Positions 11,004 through 17,858 of a stretch of DNA of 17,858 nucleotides are shown here, one piece after another. The notes under the pieces are model-generated. The model was given only the letters and a program-made list of their open reading frames with translations, was not told the origin of the DNA and searched no databases. Position 1 is the first letter of the stretch. Each line of letters opens with the position of its first letter. A program made the position numbers and the translations under genes. The stretch spans positions 1-17,858 of the forward strand of contig SKPV01000217.1 of assembly GCA_007119345.1 (NCBI GenBank), in the 5' to 3' direction. The DNA comes from Halovivax sp. Lineage in GTDB: Archaea > Halobacteriota > Halobacteria > Halobacteriales > Natrialbaceae.

Positions 11004-13287
11004 GCAGATGGCGAAGGTCTCGGTGACCGGGGCCCGCACGGTCATGCCCCGGGTCATCGAGACGGTACACGAACTCTCTCTCGTCCACCTCTCGGACTAC
11101 GACGGTTCGTGGGCGGGGTTCGACAACGGAGATCCGATGGCGGGGGCGGACGAGACATCCGAGAAGCTGGTCACCGTCCGGGCGCTCGAGAGCACGCTCG
11201 ACCTCTCGGCGGAGGACGTCGACCCGCAGCGCGAACTCCCGGAAGGCTGGGAGGACCGCCTCGAAGAGGTCCGCGTGCGGGTCAACGAGCTCGACGACCG
11301 GCGGAGCGAGCTGCGCGACGAACGCCGGCAGGTCGACGACCGGATCGACCGGCTCGAGCCGTTCGCCGACCTCGGGATCGACCTCGACTTGCTGTCCGGG
11401 TACGATGCCGTCGACGTCGTCGTGGGCGAGGGCGACGTCGCGGAGATCGAACGCGAGCTCGACGCGGCCGCGGAGATCCGTGCCTTCGAGACGTTCACCG
11501 GCGGCGAGACCGTCGCCGTCGTCGCCGCCCCGACCGGCGAGGAGACCGAGGGCCTGATCGCCGACGCGCTCGTGAGCGTCGAGTTCAACCGCCACGAGGT
11601 GCCCGACGTCGACCAGACGCCGGAGGCGTACCTGCGCGACCTCGAACAGCGCCGCGTGGAGCTGGCGAGCGACCTCGAGGAGCTCGATCAGGAACTCGAG
11701 CGGATCAAGCGCGAGGACGGCCCGTTCCTCCGGCGGATCGAAGAGGAGCTCACGATCGACGTCGAGCGCGCGGAGGCGCCGCTGCGCTTCGCGACGACCG
11801 AGCGCGCGTTCGTCGCCGAAGGGTGGATCCCGGCCGACACCTACGACGAGTTCGAGGCCGCGCTGCGCGACGCGGTGGGCGATCGCGTCGAGATCGAACT
11901 CATCGAGGTCGCCGACTACGAGGATCACGAGCACGGCGCCGAGGCCCACACGGGCTCGGGCGACGACGGTGATCGCCCTGAAGACGGCGAGACAGTCGAG
12001 GACCGCGAGTCCGAGGAACCCGAACCGCAACCCGCGACGGCGACCGACGGCGGGAAGCGGGCGGCGACCGACGGCGGCGCGAAGGGCGCGGCCGGAGCGG
12101 GCGCCGGTTCCGGCGGCGCGGTGACGATGGACGAGGAGCCGCCGGTGGTGCTGGACAACCTCACGCCGGCGAAACCCTTCGAGGTGATGGTGAAGATGGT
12201 GAACCAGCCCAAGTACAGCGAGCTGGATCCCACGCTGCTCATCTTCCTCACCTACCCGTTCGCCTTCGGGTTCATGATCGGCGACATCGGCTACGGGATC
12301 CTCTACATGCTGATGGGCTACGGCTGCTGGAAGCTCTTCGACTCCGAGGCCGGCAAGGCGATCGGGACGATCGGCATCTGGGCCGGGGTCTTCACGATCA
12401 TCTTCGGCTACCTCTACGACGACTTCTTCGGCATACACATGGCCGACGTCGGGCTCGGGTTCCTCCCGGGTGCCGGGGTCCTCTCGAAGGGCCTGCAACT
12501 GGGTGAGTGGGCGCTGCTGTGGATCATCCTGAGCATCGCGTTCGGGATCGTCCACCTCAACATCGGCCTGATCATGGGCTTCGTCAACGAGCTCAACCAC
12601 GGACTCAAGGCGGCCGTCTACGAGCGACTGTCCTGGATCCTCGCGATGAACGGCCTGTTCATCTGGATCTTCAGTACCCACGCGATCGCGAACAAGCCCG
12701 AGTTCCTCGTGGGGACCGAGAGCATCCTGTACGAGACCGAGCACTTCGCGCTCGGATTCGGGGGCTTCCCCGAGATCGTCGGCCTCGTGGGGCTCGCGAT
12801 GGTGCTCGTCGGCGCGGTACTGGTCGGCGTCGGCGAGGGAATCGCCGGGATCTTCGAGATTCCGGCGTGGGCGTTCGGGCACGTCCTCTCGTACCTGCGG
12901 ATGGTCGCGGTGCTGCTCGCGAAGGGTGGGATGGCGTTCGCCGTCAACCTGCTCGTCTTCGGCGCCTACGACACGCCCGACGGCTACACGTACTTCAACT
13001 ATCCCGGCCTCGGCATCGAGGAGATCTCGGGCTACGAGTACGAGGCGCTCGATTCGGGCTTCGTCGGCCTGATCCACGCGGGCGACGGGATCGTCGCCGT
13101 GATCGCGATCCTCGGCGCGGTCGCCGTGTTCGTCCTCGGGCACGTCCTCGTGTTGCTGCTCGGCATCACCGCGGCGGGCATCCAGATGCTCCGCCTCGAG
13201 TACGTCGAGTTCTTCCAGAAGTTCTACGAGGGCGGCGGCGAGGAGTACGAGCCGTTCGGCGGCGACCGGTCGACGGTCGCGGACTGA
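10990..13287 (+). CDS. atpI: A-type ATP synthase subunit I (membrane stator, a-subunit homologue)
   Basis: This 765-residue stator subunit forms the ion half-channels against the K ring. Residues 1 to about 314 are the cytoplasmic domain with coiled coils (ELDDRRSELRDERRQVDDRI; LEQRRVELASDLEELDQELE). Residues 315-379 are a low-complexity acidic then Gly/Ala-rich linker. From about 416 come the membrane segments (near 416-447, 457-483, 507-535, 547-566, 593-660, 701-735). R637 in LSYLRMVAVLLAKGG aligns with the essential arginine of yeast Vph1 (SYLRLWALSLAHAQ). The C-terminus LEYVEFFQKFYEGGG..YEPF is the family signature. The ATG at 10990 overlaps atpH by 14 nt and has GGAGGAGGT just upstream. 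The linker makes it longer than many homologues. Confidence 0.95.
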   Translation: MLRPEQMAKVSVTGARTVMPRVIETVHELSLVHLSDYDGSWAGFDNGDPMAGADETSEKLVTVRALESTLDLSAEDVDPQRELPEGWEDRLEEVRVRVNELDDRRSELRDERRQVDDRIDRLEPFADLGIDLDLLSGYDAVDVVVGEGDVAEIERELDAAAEIRAFETFTGGETVAVVAAPTGEETEGLIADALVSVEFNRHEVPDVDQTPEAYLRDLEQRRVELASDLEELDQELERIKREDGPFLRRIEEELTIDVERAEAPLRFATTERAFVAEGWIPADTYDEFEAALRDAVGDRVEIELIEVADYEDHEHGAEAHTGSGDDGDRPEDGETVEDRESEEPEPQPATATDGGKRAATDGGAKGAAGAGAGSGGAVTMDEEPPVVLDNLTPAKPFEVMVKMVNQPKYSELDPTLLIFLTYPFAFGFMIGDIGYGILYMLMGYGCWKLFDSEAGKAIGTIGIWAGVFTIIFGYLYDDFFGIHMADVGLGFLPGAGVLSKGLQLGEWALLWIILSIAFGIVHLNIGLIMGFVNELNHGLKAAVYERLSWILAMNGLFIWIFSTHAIANKPEFLVGTESILYETEHFALGFGGFPEIVGLVGLAMVLVGAVLVGVGEGIAGIFEIPAWAFGHVLSYLRMVAVLLAKGGMAFAVNLLVFGAYDTPDGYTYFNYPGLGIEEISGYEYEALDSGFVGLIHAGDGIVAVIAILGAVAVFVLGHVLVLLLGITAAGIQMLRLEYVEFFQKFYEGGGEEYEPFGGDRSTVAD

Positions 13288-13299
13288 GCCGGATCGCTC

Positions 13300-13326
13300 C
13301 GCCGGGTCGAGCGGTTTCGCCCGGCG
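13300..13326 (+). terminator. Hairpin after atpI (attenuator or partial terminator)
   Basis: CGCCGGG (13300-13306) and CCCGGCG (13320-13326) are perfect complements with a 13-nt loop, 13 nt after the atpI stop and followed by TTTCTTCCC at 13335-13343. It may reduce read-through or protect the 3' end of an upstream mRNA segment. Confidence 0.4.
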
Positions 13327-13366
13327 TGCCGCCAGTTTCTTCCCGAACGGTCACGCCCCGACGGAG

Positions 13367-13470
13367 CCAAATAACGCGCGAAATCGACTGATACAGCTTA
13401 GCTATGTCGAATTCTTTCGAGGGTTTTATGGGGGGCGCAGAGCCAGGTACCAACTGTTCACAGCCAGTTG
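13367..13470 (+). promoter_or_regulatory. Putative internal promoter and leader hairpin before atpK
   Basis: The 206 bp between atpI and atpK are the only sizeable gap in the operon. AAATAA (13369-13374) and GTTTTAT (13423-13429) are TATA-like. CAACTG (13451-13456) and CAGTTG (13465-13470) form a 6-bp hairpin 23 nt before the atpK ATG. K is needed in many copies per complex, so extra transcription or a translation-enhancing leader is plausible, as at E. coli atpE. This is inference. Confidence 0.4.
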
Positions 13471-13493
13471 AACCCACGGAGATACACCTAATC

Positions 13494-13751
13494 ATGATCG
13501 AAAACGCACTTGCGCTGGGGGAAGTCGCACTGGAGAGCCACGAACACAACACGTTCACCGCCGAGGCGGCCGCCGCGATCGCCGTCGGTCTGGCGGCGCT
13601 CGGTGCCGGCTACGCGGAGCGCGGCATCGGCGCGGCGTCCGTCGGCGCCATCGCCGAGGACCGGGACATGTTCGTGCCGGGTATCGTCATGACGGTGCTG
13701 CCGGAGACGCTCGTGATCTTCGCCATCGTCGTCATCTTCCTGGTCGGATAA
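13494..13751 (+). CDS. atpK: A-type ATP synthase subunit K (rotor proteolipid)
   Basis: This 85-residue proteolipid forms the membrane rotor ring. There are two hydrophobic helices, about 22-41 (FTAEAAAAIAVGLAALGAGY) and 61-85 (VPGIVMTVLPETLVIFAIVV), joined by a polar loop AERGIGAASVGAIAEDRD. E71 in LPETLV is the ion-binding carboxylate. The ATG at 13494 (MIENALALGE) gives a family-like length. An in-frame ATG at 13404 would add 30 hydrophilic residues (MSNSFEGFMGGAEPG...) with no expected counterpart, though a TATA-like AAATAA lies about 33 nt before it, so the longer form cannot be fully excluded. Whether the coupling ion is H+ or Na+ cannot be read from this sequence by eye. H+ is assumed for haloarchaea. 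Confidence 0.88.
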   Translation: MIENALALGEVALESHEHNTFTAEAAAAIAVGLAALGAGYAERGIGAASVGAIAEDRDMFVPGIVMTVLPETLVIFAIVVIFLVG

Positions 13752-13767
13752 CCGCCCCGTTCTCACA

Positions 13768-14349
13768 ATGAGTTTGGATACTGTCGTAGAGGACATTCGA
13801 GAGGAAGCCCACGCGCGTGCGGAGGAGATCCGCGAGGAGGGCGAGTCCCGCGCCAAGGAGATCGTCTCGGCGGCGGAAGACGACGCCGAGGAGATCCGCG
13901 CCGAGGCCGAGCGGGAGGCCGAGCGCGAGATCGAGCAGCTGCGCGAGCAGCGCCTCTCCAGCGCGAAGCTCGAGGCCAAACAGGAGCGCCTGGAGGCGCG
14001 CCGCGACGTGCTGGGCGACGTTCGCGAGCAAGTCGAGACCGAGCTCGCCGACCTCGGGGGCGACACCCGCGAGGAGCTGACGCGGACGCTGCTCGACGCC
14101 GCCGGCGAGGAGTTCGCCGGCGCCGACGCGGTCAGCGTCTACGGGCGCGCGGACGACCAGGAGCTGCTCGAGTCGATCCTCGACGACTACGACGGCTACG
14201 AGTACGCCGGCGACTACGACTGCCTCGGCGGCGTCGTCGTCGAGAGCGAGGGTACCCGGGTTCGGGTCAACAACACGTTCGACTCGATCCTCGAGGACGT
14301 CTGGGAGGACAACCTCCGCGAGATCAGCGAGCGACTCTTCGAGCAATGA
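13768..14349 (+). CDS. atpE: A-type ATP synthase subunit E (peripheral stalk)
   Basis: This 193-residue protein has an N-terminal coiled coil, about 1-95, rich in Glu/Arg/Ala (HARAEEIREEGESRAKEIVS, ERLEARRDVLGDVREQVETE). A globular C-terminal domain with YDCLGGVVVESEGTRVRVNN followed by TFDSILEDVWEDNLREI is typical of the subunit and contacts the top of the catalytic head. It partners AtpH. The ATG at 13768 lies 16 nt after the atpK stop, and the last codons overlap the atpC start as ATGA. The name is the archaeal subunit E, unrelated to bacterial atpE (c subunit). Confidence 0.94.
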   Translation: MSLDTVVEDIREEAHARAEEIREEGESRAKEIVSAAEDDAEEIRAEAEREAEREIEQLREQRLSSAKLEAKQERLEARRDVLGDVREQVETELADLGGDTREELTRTLLDAAGEEFAGADAVSVYGRADDQELLESILDDYDGYEYAGDYDCLGGVVVESEGTRVRVNNTFDSILEDVWEDNLREISERLFEQ

Positions 14350-15398
14350 GCGCGGACGCCTCCAATCCGGAGTTCGTCAACGCCCGCGTCCGGTCGCGAC
14401 GAGCCTCGCTGTTCGCCGACGAGGACTACCGGAAGCTGATCCGGATGGGACCGAGCGGGATCGCGCGGTTCATGGAGGAGACGGAGTACGAGACCGAGAT
14501 CAACGAGCTCGGGACGCGGTTTTCGGGCGTCGACCTCATCGAGTACGCGCTGAACCGCAACCTCGCCAAACACTTCGACGACCTGCTGGACTGGTCGGAG
14601 GGACGGCTCTACGACCTGATCGCCCGCTACCTGCGGAAGTTCGACGTCTGGAACGTCAAGACGATCATCCGCGGGATCTACACCGAGACGCCCCCGGAGG
14701 AGATCCGGACGGACCTCATCCGCGCGGGCGAACTGGACGACGCGCTGCTCGATCGACTGGTCGAGGCCGACGAGATCGAGGACGTCGTCGAACTGCTCTC
14801 CCGGACGATCTTCTACGAGCCGCTGTCGGCGGCCTACGAGGAGTACGAGGAGAGCGGGGCGCTGGTGCCCCTGGAGAACGCCCTCGACCGAGCGTTCTAC
14901 GAGCGCCTGCTCGAGGGGGTCGAGGCGACCCGCGAGGGGCCGGAAGCGATGTACGTCGAGTTTCTGGAGGCAGAGATCGACTTCCGGAACGCCCGGAACG
15001 CGCTCCGCCTCGCCCGAACCGGCGCCGACATCGGCCCGGCGGAGTTCTACATCGAGGGCGGCGTCCTCTTCACCGAGGGCGACCTCCGACGGCTGGTCGG
15101 CGACCGGGAGGCGCTCGTCGCCCACATCGCCGACGACCCCCGCTACGGGGACCGCCTCTCGGCCGCGCTCGATCGACTGCGCGAAGCTGACAGCCTTATC
15201 CAGTTCGAGCACGCAATTGATGCTGCGCTGCTCGAGTACTCGGACCGACTCTCGAGCGTCTACCCGGTGTCGGTGTCGGCCGTGCTGTCGTACATCCTCG
15301 CGAAAGAGCGCGAGGTCGAGAACATCCGGGCCATCGCGCGCGGCCGCGAGGTCGGCCTCGACGAGACCGAGATCGAGGAAGAACTGGTGATCCTATGA
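14346..15398 (+). CDS. atpC: A-type ATP synthase subunit C (rotor adaptor, V-type d homologue)
   Basis: This 350-residue helical protein links the central stalk (D and F) to the K ring as a funnel-shaped adaptor. Typical features are the repeated helical modules with FADEDYRKLIRMGPSGIARF near the N-terminus, ALNRNLAKHFDDLLDWSEGR, YLRKFDVWNVKTIIRGIYT, and the C-terminal AVLSYILAKEREVENIRAIA followed by RGREVGLDETEIEEELV. Length and motifs match the Vma6/AtpC family. The start overlaps atpE as ATGA (14346-14349) and the end overlaps atpF as ATGA (15395-15398), indicating translational coupling. Unrelated to bacterial atpC (epsilon). Confidence 0.94.
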   Translation: MSADASNPEFVNARVRSRRASLFADEDYRKLIRMGPSGIARFMEETEYETEINELGTRFSGVDLIEYALNRNLAKHFDDLLDWSEGRLYDLIARYLRKFDVWNVKTIIRGIYTETPPEEIRTDLIRAGELDDALLDRLVEADEIEDVVELLSRTIFYEPLSAAYEEYEESGALVPLENALDRAFYERLLEGVEATREGPEAMYVEFLEAEIDFRNARNALRLARTGADIGPAEFYIEGGVLFTEGDLRRLVGDREALVAHIADDPRYGDRLSAALDRLREADSLIQFEHAIDAALLEYSDRLSSVYPVSVSAVLSYILAKEREVENIRAIARGREVGLDETEIEEELVIL

Positions 15399-15715
15399 GC
15401 CAGGAGATCGCGGTCGTCGGCAGTCCGGAGTTCACCACGGGCTTCCGGCTGGCCGGCGTCAGGCGGTTCGAGAACGTACCGGACGACGAGAAGCCCGCGG
15501 AACTGGACGACGCGGTGGAGACGGTCCTGGACGACGAGGGCGTCGGCATCGTCGTGATGCACGACGAAGACCTCGAGCACCTCTCGCGGAGCGTCCGCGG
15601 GACCGTCGAAACGAGCGTCGAGCCGGTCGTCGTCACCATCGGGGGCGGCGGAGGCGGCGGACTGCGCGAGCAGATCAAGCGCGCGATCGGGATCGACCTG
15701 ATGGAGGAAGACTAG
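15395..15715 (+). CDS. atpF: A-type ATP synthase subunit F (central stalk)
   Basis: This 106-residue small alpha/beta protein has the conserved start EIAVVGSPEFTTGFRLAGVR, the strand GVGIVVMHDEDLEHL, VEPVVVTIGGGGGGG and LREQIKRAIGIDLMEED. It binds subunit D in the central rotor shaft. In related enzymes its C-terminal helix can act as a regulatory element. The poly-glycine turn before the final helix is longer than in many archaea. The start overlaps atpC by four bases. The TAG stop is one base before the atpA ATG. Confidence 0.93.
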   Translation: MSQEIAVVGSPEFTTGFRLAGVRRFENVPDDEKPAELDDAVETVLDDEGVGIVVMHDEDLEHLSRSVRGTVETSVEPVVVTIGGGGGGGLREQIKRAIGIDLMEED

Positions 15716-15716
15716 T

Positions 15717-17480
15717 ATGAGTCAGGCACAAGAGACGGAGACCGTCCGCGAGGACGGACGTATCAATAGCGTGAGCGGTCCGGTCGTGACCGCCACGGAC
15801 CTCGACGCCCGGATGAACGACGTCGTCTACGTCGGCGACGAAGGGCTGATGGGCGAGGTCATCGAGATCGAAGGAAACGAGACGACGATCCAGGTCTACG
15901 AGGAGACCTCCGGGGTCGGCCCCGGCGAGCCCGTCGAGAACACGGGCGAACCGCTGTCCGTCGACCTCGGACCGGGCCTGCTGGACACCATCTACGACGG
16001 CGTCCAGCGACCCCTCGACGAGCTCGAGGAGAAGATGGGTTCGGCGTTCCTCGACCGCGGGGTCGACGCTCCCGGCATCGACCTGGAGCGGACCTGGGAG
16101 TTCACGCCCACGGTCTCGGAGGGAGACGCTGTCGAGCCCGGCGACGTGCTCGGCGAAGTCCCCGAGACGGAGTCCATTACCCACAAGGTGATGGTGCCGC
16201 CCGATTACGAGGGTGGCGAGGTCACCGCGATCGAATCGGGCGAGTTCACCGTCGACGAAGTCGTCGCCGAGCTCGACTCCGGCGAGGCGATCACGATGCA
16301 CCAGGAGTGGCCGGTGCGCGAGGCGCGCCCGGCCAGGGAGAAGGAGACGCCGACGATCCCGCTGGTCTCGGGTCAGCGGATTCTCGACGGTCTCTTCCCC
16401 ATCGCGAAAGGCGGGACCGCGGCCATCCCGGGGCCGTTCGGCTCCGGGAAGACCGTCACCCAGCACCAGCTCGCCAAGTGGGCCGACGCCGACATCGTCG
16501 TCTACGTCGGCTGCGGCGAGCGGGGCAACGAGATGACCGAAGTCATCGAGGACTTCCCCGAGCTCGAGGACCCGAAGACGGGCAAGCCGCTGATGAGTCG
16601 CACGTGTCTCATCGCGAATACCTCGAACATGCCCGTCGCGGCCCGCGAATCCTGCATCTACACCGGGATCACCATCGCCGAGTACTTCCGCGACATGGGC
16701 TACGACGTGGCGCTGATGGCCGACTCCACCTCGCGGTGGGCGGAAGCCATGCGCGAGATCTCCTCCCGACTCGAGGAGATGCCCGGCGAGGAGGGCTACC
16801 CGGCCTACCTCGCCGCGTCGCTTTCGGAGTTCTACGAGCGGGCCGGTCTGTTCCAGAACATCAACGGGACCCAGGGGTCGGTGTCGGTTATCGGCGCCGT
16901 CTCGCCGCCCGGTGGCGACTTCTCCGAGCCGGTGACCCAGAACACGCTCCGTATCGTCAAGACGTTCTGGGCGCTCGACGCCGACCTCGCGGAACGTCGG
17001 CACTTCCCGTCGATCAACTGGAACGAGTCCTACTCGCTGTACCGCCAGCAGCTCGATCCTTGGTTCGTCGACAACGTCGCCGAGGACTGGCCGGAGGTGC
17101 GCCAGTGGGCGGTCGACACGCTCGACGAGGAGGACGAGCTCCAGGAGATCGTCCAGCTCGTCGGCAAGGACGCCCTGCCGGAGGACCAGCAGCTCACCCT
17201 CGAGGTGGCCCGCTACCTCCGGGAGGCCTGGCTCCAGCAGAACGCGTTCCACGACGTCGACACCTTCTGCGAGCCCGAGAAGACCTACCGGATGCTCGGG
17301 GCGATCAAGACGTTCAACGACGAAGCGTTCGATGCGCTGGAGGCCGGCGTCCCGGTCGAGGAGATCCAGGACGTCGACGCCGCCCCGCGGCTCAACCGGA
17401 TGGGCACCGCCGAGGAGTGGGACGAGTTCATCGACGAGCTCGAGAGCGACCTCGCCGACCAGATCAGGGGGCTGTACTAA
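15717..17480 (+). CDS. atpA: A-type ATP synthase catalytic subunit A
   Basis: This 587-residue catalytic subunit makes ATP in the A3B3 head. The N-terminal barrel starts GRINSVSGPVVTATDLDARM. The extra non-homologous domain follows (LGPGLLDTIYDGVQRPLDEL and downstream HKVMVPPDYEGGEVTAIESG). The P-loop GPFGSGKT is at 239-246, and GERGNEMTEV carries the catalytic glutamate of the GER motif. YDVALMADSTSRWAEAMREI is the Walker B region, and VSPPGGDFSEPVTQNTLRIV is typical. No intein interrupts the P-loop, unlike some archaeal homologues, and the length is normal for haloarchaea. The ATG at 15717 is one base after the atpF stop. atpB follows after 2 nt. Confidence 0.97.
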   Translation: MSQAQETETVREDGRINSVSGPVVTATDLDARMNDVVYVGDEGLMGEVIEIEGNETTIQVYEETSGVGPGEPVENTGEPLSVDLGPGLLDTIYDGVQRPLDELEEKMGSAFLDRGVDAPGIDLERTWEFTPTVSEGDAVEPGDVLGEVPETESITHKVMVPPDYEGGEVTAIESGEFTVDEVVAELDSGEAITMHQEWPVREARPAREKETPTIPLVSGQRILDGLFPIAKGGTAAIPGPFGSGKTVTQHQLAKWADADIVVYVGCGERGNEMTEVIEDFPELEDPKTGKPLMSRTCLIANTSNMPVAARESCIYTGITIAEYFRDMGYDVALMADSTSRWAEAMREISSRLEEMPGEEGYPAYLAASLSEFYERAGLFQNINGTQGSVSVIGAVSPPGGDFSEPVTQNTLRIVKTFWALDADLAERRHFPSINWNESYSLYRQQLDPWFVDNVAEDWPEVRQWAVDTLDEEDELQEIVQLVGKDALPEDQQLTLEVARYLREAWLQQNAFHDVDTFCEPEKTYRMLGAIKTFNDEAFDALEAGVPVEEIQDVDAAPRLNRMGTAEEWDEFIDELESDLADQIRGLY

Positions 17481-17482
17481 CC

Positions 17483-17858
17483 ATGAAAGAGTATCAAACC
17501 ATCACGGAGATCAGCGGACCGCTGGTGTTCGCCGAGGTCGACGAGCCCGTCGGCTACGACGAGATCGTCGAGATCGAGACGCCCCAGGGCGAGACCCTGC
17601 GCGGGCAGGTCCTCGAGTCCAGCGAGGGGCTCGTCTCGATCCAGGTGTTCGAGGGGACCGGCGGCATCGACCGCAACGCGTCGGTCCGGTTCCTCGGCGA
17701 GACCATGAAGATGCCCGTCACCGAGGACCTCCTCGGGCGGGTGCTCGACGGCTCCGGCAACCCGATCGACGGGGGCCCGGAGATCGTCCCCGAGGAGCGC
17801 CAGGACATCGTCGGCGAGGCGATCAACCCCTACTCCCGGGAGTACCCCGAGGAGTTCA
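17483..17858 (+). CDS. atpB: A-type ATP synthase regulatory subunit B (3' partial)
   Basis: The first 125 codons of the non-catalytic nucleotide-binding subunit are present, starting MKEYQTITEISGPLVFAEVD, then ETLRGQVLESSEGLVSIQVF, GTGGIDRNASVRFLGETMKM and LLGRVLDGSGNPIDGGP. This is the beta-barrel domain and the beginning of the nucleotide-binding domain. The frame runs off the window at YPEEF. The order A then B is expected, and subunit D probably follows outside. The start lies 2 nt after the atpA stop. Confidence 0.96.
   Translation, partial: MKEYQTITEISGPLVFAEVDEPVGYDEIVEIETPQGETLRGQVLESSEGLVSIQVFEGTGGIDRNASVRFLGETMKMPVTEDLLGRVLDGSGNPIDGGPEIVPEERQDIVGEAINPYSREYPEEF

Noticed and set aside
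10987..13143. A 718-codon open frame on the minus strand opposite atpI.
   Set aside because: It is a GC-rich antisense frame with repetitive Glu/Asp/Val/Arg composition and no family features. The plus strand here is a clear atpI.
16431..16454. Intein in the catalytic subunit P-loop, as known in some archaeal A subunits.
   Set aside because: The P-loop GPFGSGKT is uninterrupted and the protein has normal length.
15675..17252. A 525-codon minus-strand frame opposite atpA.
   Set aside because: atpA is unambiguous on the plus strand. The antisense frame has no start signal or recognisable domain.
1..17858. A defence system, prophage, transposon or secondary-metabolite cluster.
   Set aside because: No nuclease, helicase, integrase, transposase or synthase set was seen. 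The genes are housekeeping or surface genes, and the novelty lies in the repeats and regulation.

Overview
This window is a GC-rich stretch of a haloarchaeal chromosome (class Halobacteria; the genus cannot be fixed from the sequence alone). The support is the strongly acidic proteins, the leaderless genes with a TATA-like box about 25-33 nt before the start codon, the A-type ATP synthase operon in the order H-I-K-E-C-F-A-B, and family choices typical of haloarchaea. Both ends cut genes: an electron transfer flavoprotein beta subunit at the left and atpB at the right.

Layout. 1-1635 holds the two ETF subunits (fixA, fixB), separated by a 59-bp duplication-insertion. 1636-1807 is a structured intergenic region with two look-alike hairpins. 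1808-2650 is a short polyprenyl diphosphate synthase and 2749-3030 a small unknown protein. 3099-4211 (minus) is a DUF373-type membrane protein. 4396-5391 is an archaeal radical SAM protein whose last 54 bp recur 164 bp downstream, around a hairpin/T-tract element. 5593-6342 (minus) is a methyltransferase with an inverted repeat around its TATA box. 6457-7638 (minus) is a membrane-anchored winged-helix protein, divergent from an exported protein (7876-9099) that is followed by a type IV pilin-like protein (9146-9619). 9764-10384 (minus) is a methyltransferase resembling plant VTE3 (MPBQ/MSBQ methyltransferase), with 25-bp tandem repeats running over its stop codon. Five 21-bp tandem repeats lie between it and the divergent ATP synthase operon, which fills 10671-17858.

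How the genes fit together. Most of the right half is respiratory energy conversion. ETF passes electrons from acyl-CoA dehydrogenases toward the quinone pool, the VTE3-like enzyme is a candidate quinone-ring methyltransferase, the polyprenyl synthase could supply isoprenoid tails, and the A-type synthase uses the ion gradient. This link is inference from neighbourhood only. The 6457-9619 block is a cell-surface module with its own candidate transmembrane regulator.

The most unusual signal is non-coding. A family of hairpins shares an 11-nt loop of the form GARCGRAGYGA (or its reverse complement, TCRCTYCGYTC) while the stems differ but stay complementary. Copies sit between fixA and fixB, twice after fixB, and twice after the radical SAM gene. 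In two of these places the element is flanked by a direct duplication of the adjoining gene end. A third gene end (9764) also carries tandem copies, without that loop. No CRISPR array, tRNA, rRNA, transposase or defence system was seen. No gap between genes exceeds 300 bases.
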